Shown: piece by piece, positions 33,094 to 39,825 of the stretch
Layout: every line of letters starts with the position of its first letter
Position numbering within the stretch: position 1 is the first letter of the stretch
NCBI GenBank assembly: GCA_934086145.1
Contig: CAKOHV010000019.1
Span: forward strand, 1-39,825
Length of the DNA stretch: 39,825 nucleotides
Direction: 5' to 3'
Source of the DNA: an uncultured Bacilli bacterium
Lineage (GTDB): Bacteria > Bacillota_I > Bacilli_A > RF39 > UBA660
The notes under the pieces: generated by a model
Seen by the model: the letters and a program-made list of their open reading frames with translations, nothing else
The model's database searches: none
What the model was told of the DNA's origin: nothing
Program-made: the position numbers and the translations under genes

Positions 33094-34821
33094 ATGTTAT
33101 TCAATGAAATTCTAAACAATTATTTAAAAGAATTAAATTGTAATTCTAAAAAATTATCAGTTTTATCAGGAATATCTGAATCAGTTATAAGTCGTTACAG
33201 AAGTGGTGAAAGAACACCCAATGATGTAACCAAAATAGAACAAATTGCGGATGCTCTTTCTAAGATAGCAAGTGATGACGGTAAAGATAATTATTCTAAA
33301 GATGAAATACTTAATAATTTAAGGAATTCAATTAAAGCAAATGAGTTTAATTATGAGAACTTTGCCAACAATTTAAATAAGATTATTATAGCTTTAAATA
33401 TTAATATAAATGATATGGCCAAATATATTGCTTTTGATGCTTCGCATATTTCTAAAATCAGGTATGGTAAAGCTAAAACATCAGACCCTGTCCAACTAAG
33501 TACTAAAATATGTAAATATATATGTTCTAAATATGCTGATTTAAAAAATAAAGAAAAAATAGCTACTTTACTTGGTTGTAAAGTTAATCAACTTAATGAT
33601 GATTTATTTAATACAATTTATAATTGGTTAGTTAATAACAATGATGAAGTAGATCAAAGTAATATAAAAGATTTTTTAAAAAACTTAGATAGTTTTAATT
33701 TAAATGATTATATAAAGGCGATTAAATTTGATGAATTAAAAGTTCCTTCAGTACCATTTTATAAAGGAAAAACTAAGAATTATTATGGTTTGGAAGAAAT
33801 GAAAAAGGCTGAATTAGACTTTTTTAAAATCGCTGTTTTATCTAGGAATAAAGAAGATATTTTAATGTGCAGTGATATGCCAATGGAAGATATGGCAGAA
33901 GATCTCGATTTTGGAAAAAAATGGATGTTCGGAATTGCTCTTAGTTTAAAAAAAGGGCTTAATTTAAAAATCATTCATAATTTAGATAGACCATTTAAGG
34001 AAATGATGTTAGGTTTGGAAAGTTGGATTCCGATCTACATGACTGGTCAAGTATCACCCTATTATTTAAAAGAAGTAAATAATAATATTTATAATCATTT
34101 GAATTATGTTTGTGGAAATGCGGCGTTATCAGGTGAATGTATTAATGGATATCACGATTGTGGAAAGTATTACTTAACTAATAATAAGGAAGAAATAGAA
34201 TATTATAAGCAAAAAATGGATTTATTATTTAAAAAAGCTAATAGTTTAATGACAATATATCGCGAAGAAAATAAAAAAGAATTTAAAGTTTTTTTAATAA
34301 ATGATGCAAATTTAAAAAACAATAGAAAAAGATATCTACTTTCACTGCCCCTTTTTACGATTGATGATCAAACATTGACAAAAATCTTAGACAATAACAA
34401 AGTAAATGATGAAGATAAGAGAAGAATCTTTAATTATCGTGATGATGAAAAAAATAATATTAAAAATATTTTAGATAACAATGTTTTTATTAAAGATATT
34501 ATTTATCACCTAAAAAAAGATGATTTTAAGAAAAATGACTTTTATTTATCTTTAGAAAATTTATTTTATGAGACAAAGATTAAATATGATTATGAAAGTT
34601 ATGAAAAACATTTGAATGCTACTTTAAATTGGGCAAAAAAATATCCTAATTACAAAATAGAGTACAATAACGATCGAACATTTAAAAATATATCTTTAAC
34701 AATTTTAGAAAATAACTATGTTATTTTATCAAAGAATGCTAATCCAATCATTCATTTTGTAATTAAGCATCCTAAGTTAGTCAATGCCATTGAAAATTTC
34801 AAGCCACCAGTTAAGGAATAG
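33094..34821 (+). CDS. 575-aa regulator with two HTH segments and a large unknown C-terminal domain
   Basis: Residues about 5-55 form an XRE-type helix-turn-helix (LSVLSGISESVISRYRSGER); a second similar segment (about 88-130) reads AKYIAFDASHISKIRYG. Residues about 215-575 form a large domain I cannot name, with a conserved-looking core (PIYMTGQVSPYYLK, then ALSGECINGYHDCGKYYLT). The size is far beyond ordinary XRE repressors. No signal or membrane segment. The gene is divergent from the zinc-ribbon/PrsW operon with a dyad between them, so it probably controls that operon and perhaps the recombinase downstream (200-bp gap, same strand). SD AGAGGTG lies ahead of the ATG. Confidence 0.7.
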   Translation: MLFNEILNNYLKELNCNSKKLSVLSGISESVISRYRSGERTPNDVTKIEQIADALSKIASDDGKDNYSKDEILNNLRNSIKANEFNYENFANNLNKIIIALNININDMAKYIAFDASHISKIRYGKAKTSDPVQLSTKICKYICSKYADLKNKEKIATLLGCKVNQLNDDLFNTIYNWLVNNNDEVDQSNIKDFLKNLDSFNLNDYIKAIKFDELKVPSVPFYKGKTKNYYGLEEMKKAELDFFKIAVLSRNKEDILMCSDMPMEDMAEDLDFGKKWMFGIALSLKKGLNLKIIHNLDRPFKEMMLGLESWIPIYMTGQVSPYYLKEVNNNIYNHLNYVCGNAALSGECINGYHDCGKYYLTNNKEEIEYYKQKMDLLFKKANSLMTIYREENKKEFKVFLINDANLKNNRKRYLLSLPLFTIDDQTLTKILDNNKVNDEDKRRIFNYRDDEKNNIKNILDNNVFIKDIIYHLKKDDFKKNDFYLSLENLFYETKIKYDYESYEKHLNATLNWAKKYPNYKIEYNNDRTFKNISLTILENNYVILSKNANPIIHFVIKHPKLVNAIENFKPPVKE

Positions 34822-34895
34822 TTACAAATAAGTAACTATTTTTATTTGAGATATTTTTTATGTTCTTCAATATATTTTATTAGAGGTGATTTTTT

Positions 34896-35039
34896 ATAAA
34901 AATAGTTTGGAACATTTTGACGGACAATTTTATTAAGAAAGATGATACTAATTTAAATGAGATTATTATGCTTAAGTTAGGTAAAGTAATTTGGCAAATG
35001 AAAGATTTAGATGATATAGATGATGGAAATTCAGAATAA
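34896..35039 (+). CDS. Small ORF overlapping the recombinase start; lacks a standard start codon
   Basis: An open frame ending at 35039 encodes about 47 residues rich in Asp, Lys and Ile. It overlaps the recombinase start by 20 nt. A good SD (GAGGTGA, 34884-34890) is correctly spaced for a start at 34896, but the codon there is ATA. The only in-frame standard start before the internal ATG is TTG 34917. Either a mutated ATG or a rare ATA start; it may couple translation of the recombinase, which has no SD of its own. Confidence 0.4.
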   Translation: MKIVWNILTDNFIKKDDTNLNEIIMLKLGKVIWQMKDLDDIDDGNSE

Positions 35040-36582
35040 AGTTGGAATATATTTAAGATTATCGAATGAAGATAACGATAAAGAAGAAAGTGAATCAATT
35101 AAAAATCAAAGAAATCTTTTGGTTGATTATATAAAAAAAGAGTCAAACTTTGTTCTTATTGATGAATACTGTGATGAAGATTTATCTGGTGCGGGGACTT
35201 ATCGACCAGAGTTTGAAAGGCTAATTAAGGATTGCGAAATTGGAAGAATTAACATTGTTTTATGCAAGAGTCAATCCCGCTTTTCACGTGATATGGAAAT
35301 TGTTGAAAGGTATCTTAATAATAAATTTAAAGAATGGAAGGTTAGATTTATTGGGGTTAGTGACAATGCTGATACAAATAATCAAGGAAATAAAAAAGCT
35401 CGCCAAATAAATGGGCTTGTTAATGAATGGTATTTGGAAGATGTTTCAGCTAATATTAGAAGTGCCCTAAATGCTAAAATGAAACAAGGAGAGTTTATTT
35501 CACCTTTTGCAGCTTATGGATATCGTATTTCGAAGGAAAATAATAATAAATTACTAGTAGATCCAGTAGCTAGTAATATAGTTAAAGAAATATATACATT
35601 ATATTTATCTGGTCGTGGTTTTACTACTATTGCAAATGATTTAAATACTAAAAAAATTCCCTCCCCTTCTTTATATAAATGGCAAAGTGGAAGCAAATTG
35701 AATATCGTAAGTAAGCAAAAAAGAGACCAAATTAAATGGAATGCCAATATGATTAAGAAAATCTTGACCAATGAATTATATTGCGGACATCTCATTCAAG
35801 GAAAAAGGACAACTGTAAGTTATAAGAATCACCATATTATAAATAAGCCTAGAACAGAATGGATTAGAGTTGAAAAGACTCACGAGGCAATTATTGATAG
35901 TGAAACATTTAAAAAAGTCCAACAAAGTATTAAATTAAAGAAAAGACCTTGTATCAAAACAGGAATGATCCAACTATGGGCAGGAAAAGCCTTTTGTTTA
36001 GAATGTCATAGTAAAATGAAGAAAAAGTCATCTATGAAACATGATTATTTAGTCTGTTCAAATACTCAACAGCACTATAGTAAATGTCCAAATACGAACG
36101 CAGTAAGATACGAAATGATTGAACAAGTGATTTTAGAAGAACTTAATAAAATAATTACTAAGTATTTTAATGAAGAACTTTTAAAGAAATATTTAACGGA
36201 TTATTTTAAACAAAATTTAAAAAAAGAAAATGATGAATTAGATAAGCAAAAGCTAGAATTAATAAAAAGATTAAAGAAGAATGAAATTTGTTTAAAAAAA
36301 TTATACGAAGATAAAATTGCTGGTCTTCTCACAGGGGCACAATTTAAATTTTTATCAAAAGAATATAATACCGAACAAGATTATTATAAAGAAATGATAA
36401 GTAAAATAGCTAAAAAGAAAAAAGAAGAAAAAAAAATTAAGGAATTAAATATAAACAACTATAAAAAATTTAAGCATTTAAATAGAATTATTATTGATGA
36501 ATTTATCGATAAAATATACATAGGTGAAGTAAAGAAGGAAACAAATACAAGGAATATTCAAATAAAATGGAATTTTGAATAA
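35020..36582 (+). CDS. Large serine recombinase (integrase of the 6.7-kb element)
   Basis: 520 aa. The catalytic domain has VGIYLRLSNED (Ser about 15), YCDEDLSGAGTYRPEFERL, and CKSQSRFSRDMEIVE; the recombinase domain follows (SPFAAYGYRIS onward), then a zinc ribbon (CLECHSKM with CSNT), a coiled coil (about 385-490) and a short C-terminal segment. This is the probable enzyme acting at the GAGTTGCTT sites, because the attP arms show the dyad symmetry serine integrases bind. It starts within the small upstream ORF without a clear SD. ATG 35023 is an alternative start. The recombination directionality factor is not identified. Confidence 0.92.
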   Translation: MMEIQNKVGIYLRLSNEDNDKEESESIKNQRNLLVDYIKKESNFVLIDEYCDEDLSGAGTYRPEFERLIKDCEIGRINIVLCKSQSRFSRDMEIVERYLNNKFKEWKVRFIGVSDNADTNNQGNKKARQINGLVNEWYLEDVSANIRSALNAKMKQGEFISPFAAYGYRISKENNNKLLVDPVASNIVKEIYTLYLSGRGFTTIANDLNTKKIPSPSLYKWQSGSKLNIVSKQKRDQIKWNANMIKKILTNELYCGHLIQGKRTTVSYKNHHIINKPRTEWIRVEKTHEAIIDSETFKKVQQSIKLKKRPCIKTGMIQLWAGKAFCLECHSKMKKKSSMKHDYLVCSNTQQHYSKCPNTNAVRYEMIEQVILEELNKIITKYFNEELLKKYLTDYFKQNLKKENDELDKQKLELIKRLKKNEICLKKLYEDKIAGLLTGAQFKFLSKEYNTEQDYYKEMISKIAKKKKEEKKIKELNINNYKKFKHLNRIIIDEFIDKIYIGEVKKETNTRNIQIKWNFE

Positions 36583-36604
36583 AATTTTAAAATAAAAAAA
36601 GGAA

Positions 36605-36694
36605 ATCACAAAGTTATCGATAATAATATAAGTAGAGGAATGATATTTTTCTCCTACTTAAATACATAATAAAAAATATGGTAAAGGTTGTGAT
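36605..36694 (+). promoter_or_regulatory. Structured leader of the BRO-family gene
   Basis: ATCACAA (36605-36611) can pair with TTGTGAT (36688-36694), enclosing a hairpin AAGTAG/CTACTT (36630-36635 with 36654-36659). The outer stem ends beside the AAAGG ribosome site (36683-36687), so it may control translation of the next gene. Confidence 0.35.
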
Positions 36695-36699
36695 AAGTT

Positions 36700-37557
36700 A
36701 TGAAAGAAAACAAATTAGAAACAATTGTGGGATTATTTGATGGTAGTGAAATCAGAAGTATTTGGGATAGTGAAAAGGGAGATTACTATTTTTCAGTTGT
36801 TGATGTTATTGGGGTATTAACTAATGCTAATATACCAAGAAATTACTGGAGCGATTTAAAGCGAAAACTATCAAAAGAAGGAAGTCAGTTGCACGAAAAT
36901 ATCGTGCAACTCAAAATGAAATCAAAAAAAGATGGAAAAAGTTATTTAACTGATACTTTAGATACTAAAGGAATTTTAAGATTAATTGAGTCAATTCCTA
37001 GTCCTAAAGCAGAACCATTTAAAATGTGGTTAGCAAATTTAGGTAGTGATAGAATTGATGAAGTATTTGATCCTGAAGTAGCTATTAAAAGAGCAATTAA
37101 TTATTATCGTAAAAGAGGGTATTCTGATAAATGGATTGAAGCTAGATTAAAAGCTATACTAGACAGAAATAAACTTACTGATATATGGAAAGAAGGAGGT
37201 ATTACTGAAAATTATGAATACGGAATACTTACTAATGAAATATATAAAGAATGGGCTGGTATGAAAGCAAGTGAATATAACTCATACAAAGAAATTAGAA
37301 AAGAATCTTTAAGAGATAATATGTCTGATATAGAAGTTGCTCTTACTGATTTAGGAGAAATTGCAACTCGTGAACTTGCGAAAGAGCATAAACCTCATGG
37401 ATTAGAGCAAAATAAAAAAATCGCACAAATGGGTGGACATGCTGCCAAAGTTGCTAGGGATGATATTGAAAAGAATTTAGGTAAATCAATAATTAGTAAT
37501 CAAAATACACTTAACTACCAATATATAGGTGAAAATAAGCAAATAGAAAATAAATAA
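36700..37557 (+). CDS. BRO-N domain protein (phage antirepressor / DinD-like)
   Basis: 285 aa. Residues about 10-120 form a BRO-N domain (IRSIWDSEKGDYYFSVVDV to LIESIPSPKAEPFKMWLA), common in phage antirepressors. A C-terminal region (about 150-260) with EYGILTNEIYKEWAGMKASEYN and GGHAAKVARDDIEKNLGK matches the DinD-like group. These proteins are usually linked to prophage induction or the DNA-damage response. It is the last gene before the right end of the element, so it could tie excision to stress (inference). A perfect 10-bp hairpin lies in its coding region (36887-36911). No LexA box was recognised. Confidence 0.82.
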   Translation: MKENKLETIVGLFDGSEIRSIWDSEKGDYYFSVVDVIGVLTNANIPRNYWSDLKRKLSKEGSQLHENIVQLKMKSKKDGKSYLTDTLDTKGILRLIESIPSPKAEPFKMWLANLGSDRIDEVFDPEVAIKRAINYYRKRGYSDKWIEARLKAILDRNKLTDIWKEGGITENYEYGILTNEIYKEWAGMKASEYNSYKEIRKESLRDNMSDIEVALTDLGEIATRELAKEHKPHGLEQNKKIAQMGGHAAKVARDDIEKNLGKSIISNQNTLNYQYIGENKQIENK

Positions 37558-37704
37558 CTATATTAAGAATAAAGTTAAAAGTTATAGAACACACTTCTAA
37601 ATTCTTATAATTACTGGGAAAAACACAGATTTATAGAAAATATTAAATAATGCTTTAATTAGAACACACAAATTCCTAGAAAAATAAGGGAATTAAATAG
37701 TAAG

Positions 37705-37732
37705 TGTCTTTATAATATTCAAGGAGTTGCTT
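37705..37732. other. attR of the 6.7-kb element
   Basis: Arm TGTCTTTATAATATTCAA (37705-37722) is the inverted partner of the attL arm with one mismatch, followed by the core GAGTTGCTT (37724-37732) and then ATPase codons. Across the core it also supplies AAGGAG (37721-37726) five nt ahead of a TTG codon. Confidence 0.8.
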
Positions 37733-38061
37733 TGATCAGAACTCTAGCTATTAAACCTGATATATTGTTTTTGGATGAACCATTTAGTGCTTTAGATTTT
37801 GATACAAGGTTAAAAGTAAGTGATGACGTTTATAAAATTATCAAAGAAAATAAAAAAACGACCTTAATGGTCACACATGATATTGGGGAAGCTATTAGCA
37901 TGGCTGATAAAATCATCGTTTTATCTAAAAGTCCTGCCCATATAAAAAAAATCTATGATATAGAATTAGAAAATAAAGATTTACCAACAAATAATAGAAA
38001 AAATCATAAATTTAATTATTATTATGATTTGATTTGGAAAGATTTAAGTGAAGATATCTAA
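37732..38061 (+). CDS. ABC ATPase, C-terminal part (interrupted gene)
   Basis: 109 codons in frame with the N-terminal part. Walker B ILFLDEP and D-loop FSALD are near the start; the H-loop MVTHDIGEA is about residue 45. The TTG at 37732 is preceded at about 5 nt by AAGGAG from the element end, so this half could be translated separately, but it has no Walker A and cannot work alone. It overlaps the permease start by 14 nt. Confidence 0.88.
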   Translation: MIRTLAIKPDILFLDEPFSALDFDTRLKVSDDVYKIIKENKKTTLMVTHDIGEAISMADKIIVLSKSPAHIKKIYDIELENKDLPTNNRKNHKFNYYYDLIWKDLSEDI

Positions 38062-38698
38062 AGAACAAAGTGCTTTTTTAAAGAAATATAAAAAAAACAA
38101 AATAGTTATTTTCTTTTGTCAATTGGCAATAGTGATTAGCTTTTTTCTATTATGGGAATTTTTAAGTAGAGCGGAAATCATTAACCCCTTTATTTTTAGT
38201 AGACCTACAAAAGTCATTGCCGTTATTAAGAAAATGATAATTGATGGTAGTTTGTTTAAACATATGTATGTTAGTATCTATGAAACATTAATTGCCTTTT
38301 TTATAGGATTATTATTAAGTATTATTGTTTCAACCCTACTATATTTATATAAAAATTTATATAAAGTTTTAGATCCGTTTTTAACTTGTTTAAATTCCTT
38401 ACCTAAAGTAGCACTGGGACCAATGATTATTATTGTAGCGGGAGCTAACGTAAAAAGTATCATTGTCATGGCCATATTAATTAATTTTATTGTTATTACA
38501 ACAGTTATTACTAATGGTTTTTATAATACTGATAAAGTAAAAATTAAATTAATGAAATCGTTTGGCGCTAATAGATATCAGATACTTAGATATTTAGTTA
38601 TTCCAAATTCTTATGAGACAATTATAAGTTCATTTAAGTTAGGGATAAGTATGAGTCTTATTGGACTAATGGTGGTATGGAGAGAAAATTGTTTTTAA
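38048..38698 (+). CDS. ABC importer permease, 3' end lost to a second element
   Basis: 216 codons from GTG 38048, overlapping the ATPase stop. Five transmembrane helices are visible, and the EAA-type loop (SFGANRYQILRYLVIPNS, about 170-190) contacts the ATPase. The family continues after LIG with a GEF-like motif and a final helix. Here the frame instead runs LMVVWRENCF and stops 2 nt before the convergent recombinase gene. About 40 C-terminal residues are missing. Membrane partner of the binding protein at 29588. Confidence 0.87.
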   Translation: MKISKEQSAFLKKYKKNKIVIFFCQLAIVISFFLLWEFLSRAEIINPFIFSRPTKVIAVIKKMIIDGSLFKHMYVSIYETLIAFFIGLLLSIIVSTLLYLYKNLYKVLDPFLTCLNSLPKVALGPMIIIVAGANVKSIIVMAILINFIVITTVITNGFYNTDKVKIKLMKSFGANRYQILRYLVIPNSYETIISSFKLGISMSLIGLMVVWRENCF

Positions 38699-39825
38699 AA
38701 TTAAGATATCTTATAAAATATCTCTATATCATTATCAGTTACCACAACTTTATCAATAATGTGCATAATTATCATTCTTTTTTCTTCAAATGTCATTTTA
38801 TTCCAAGTGGCTTGTAGATTTCTTAACATTTCTAATGAATTTCTATTTTGTTCCTCATTATTATTGGCATTATCAATTATCTCTAGTATTGACTTTCTTT
38901 CTTGTTCTAATTCCTCAATTTTCTTTTTGGTGTCCTCAACTGCAATACCATCTGAAATAAAATTAATCAAATTGTTGATTTGCGAGTTTATCTTTACAAA
39001 TCTTTTTTCATATTCATTAATAACATCTACTTGTGTAATTTCGTATTTTTTTCTAAACATATTTTCATCTAATGCCATTGAAAATAAACTTTCTAATACC
39101 ACATCTTCAATTTCAAAAGAATCCCATCTTTTATTTTTACAATTTGGGTCTTTAATAAATTTAGGTTTGCTTTTTTGTTGAGAGTAACAATAACAAATTA
39201 ATCTTTTTCCCCATTTCTGATATCTATACTTTGCACCACAATGACCACAAATTATTTTTCCTGATAATAAATAATGATTTTCGGTTCTTGCTTTACTTCG
39301 TAGTCTGTTAGTTTCCATTATTTTATTGTATAATTCCTCTGATATTACAGCTTCATGCTTTCCTTCAAACTCTTGATCTTTATATGGTACAATGCCTAAT
39401 ATTCTTCTTGAAAGTATCCTTTTTTCTACCATACTTTCATCCATACCAACTATACTACCAATTTTTAAAAAACTATAACCATTTAAATACATTGTTATCA
39501 TTTTATGTAGTAATTCTACTTGTTCTGGTACAGGAACTAAAGTTCCTGTATTTTTATCATAGGTATAAGGGAATGGATTTTTGCCTCCACCTTTCCAATA
39601 TCCATTTTCGGCTCTTTTTTGGATACCAATTCTCGTTCTTTCAAGTATTGTTTCTCTTTCAAGTTGTGCGAATATTGATAAAATACCAACCATAGCTTTG
39701 CCAAATGGAGTTGTAGTATCGAAGTTTTCTCTCATAGAAACAAAACCTACATTATATTTATTAAATACCTCTTCAATTAAATATAAAGTATCTTTTTGAC
39801 TTCTTGATATTCTATCTAGTTTAAA
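38675..39825. mobile_element. Left end of a second serine-recombinase element, inside the permease gene
   Basis: Permease similarity ends abruptly between about 38670 and 38690. Only 20-30 bp later the convergent gene of a different serine recombinase ends (38701). A recombinase ending next to an att site is typical. The right end lies outside the window, so neither the core repeat nor the element size can be determined. Confidence 0.75.
38701..39825 (-). CDS. Serine recombinase of the second element (N-terminus outside the window)
   Basis: The frame is open to the window edge, giving 374 visible residues. The first 30 (FKLDRISRSQKDTLYLIE onward) and TTPFGKAMVGILSIFAQLE with ERTRIGI belong to the catalytic domain. 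A recombinase domain, a zinc ribbon (CGHCGAKYRYQKWGKRLICYC) and a coiled coil (about 250-330) follow. The active-site serine and about 60-70 residues lie beyond 39825. It shares no close similarity by eye with the recombinases at 6257 and 35020. Confidence 0.92.
   Translation of the reverse strand, partial: FKLDRISRSQKDTLYLIEEVFNKYNVGFVSMRENFDTTTPFGKAMVGILSIFAQLERETILERTRIGIQKRAENGYWKGGGKNPFPYTYDKNTGTLVPVPEQVELLHKMITMYLNGYSFLKIGSIVGMDESMVEKRILSRRILGIVPYKDQEFEGKHEAVISEELYNKIMETNRLRSKARTENHYLLSGKIICGHCGAKYRYQKWGKRLICYCYSQQKSKPKFIKDPNCKNKRWDSFEIEDVVLESLFSMALDENMFRKKYEITQVDVINEYEKRFVKINSQINNLINFISDGIAVEDTKKKIEELEQERKSILEIIDNANNNEEQNRNSLEMLRNLQATWNKMTFEEKRMIIMHIIDKVVVTDNDIEIFYKIS

Larger units (their letters stand above)
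30991..37732. mobile_element. 6.7-kb serine-recombinase element inserted in the ABC ATPase gene
   Basis: Direct repeats GAGTTGCTT at 30991-30999 and 37724-37732 bound 6,733 bp. Joining the flanks across one copy gives in-frame codons for RVALIRTLA and an intact ATPase. The inner ends are 18-bp inverted arms with one mismatch. Cargo, left to right: PrsW-like protease (-), zinc-ribbon/PsbP-like protein (-), double-HTH regulator (+), small ORF and large serine recombinase (+), BRO-family protein (+). There are no relaxase or conjugation genes, so transfer would need help. Confidence 0.92.

Noticed and set aside
33783..33974. Minus-strand frame inside the HTH regulator
   Set aside because: A shadow of the real gene with no ribosome site or recognisable protein features.
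34880..35098. Minus-strand frame upstream of and within the recombinase
   Set aside because: It overlaps the catalytic start of the recombinase on the opposite strand and has no coding features.
31040..37557. Prophage
   Set aside because: Only a BRO-type protein is phage-like; no capsid, terminase, tail or lysis genes.
37558..37704. Pair of TAGAACACAC repeats near the element right end
   Set aside because: Only two short copies; too little to call a binding site or repeat family.
38759..39799. Plus-strand frames over the second recombinase
   Set aside because: All are antisense shadows; the minus-strand frame shows clear recombinase motifs.
1..39825. CRISPR array
   Set aside because: No regularly spaced repeats and no cas genes seen.
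1..39825. Insertion-sequence (DDE) transposase
   Set aside because: No transposase frame or terminal inverted repeats of that type; all mobility genes are serine recombinases or a relaxase.

Overview
The window is AT-rich (roughly 70-75% A+T by eye), uses the standard code with TGA as a stop, and encodes a Gram-positive envelope toolkit (MurE with the DNPRxEDP signature of the meso-diaminopimelate-adding enzymes, an LtaS-like lipoteichoic acid synthase, pcrA next to ligA). This suggests a low-GC gut Bacilli/Erysipelotrichia/RF39-type bacterium. That placement is inference, since no rRNA or marker search was possible.

Layout. (1) 1-8491 is accessory DNA. It holds the first codons of an outgoing minus-strand gene behind an attenuator-like leader, then a TetR repressor divergent from an operon of membrane-anchored hydrolases (two related alpha/beta hydrolases, each preceded by an overlapping one-helix micro-protein, and a pectinacetylesterase-like enzyme). 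A Tn4451-type backbone follows: relaxase, TnpV and a TnpX-like large serine recombinase. (2) 8524-8711 is a complete tRNA-Gly(UCC) unit with promoter and terminator. (3) 8754-29457 is a host block entirely on the minus strand: murE, asnB, LTA synthase, tex, a membrane-anchored serpin, YihY, a degenerate GGDEF receptor, a small membrane protein, ligA, a sugar nucleotidyltransferase, pcrA, and two hypothetical proteins with helical repeats that resemble mTERF motifs. (4) 29588-38698 is an NMT1/ThiY-type ABC import operon (binding protein, ATPase, permease) broken twice by integrated elements.

The most striking finding is a 6.73-kb element (30991-37723) sitting exactly between the ABC signature motif and Walker B of the ATPase. 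Its ends share GAGTTGCTT, and joining the two flanks across one copy restores a perfect 251-residue reading frame. Its two inner ends are 18-bp inverted arms with one mismatch, so the circular form would carry a 44-bp near-palindromic attP of the kind serine integrases bind. Inside is a compact regulatory and proteolysis module: a 575-aa double-HTH protein divergent from a zinc-ribbon/one-TM/PsbP-like protein and a zinc-ribbon PrsW-type protease, followed by the serine recombinase and a BRO-family protein. A second element with a different serine recombinase begins at about 38675 inside the permease of the same operon and leaves the window at 39825. The transporter is therefore predicted to be off unless both elements excise.

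Working together: the host block is ordinary housekeeping. The accessory DNA is three independent serine-recombinase elements. At least one is a seamless gene interrupter that could act as a reversible switch on solute uptake.
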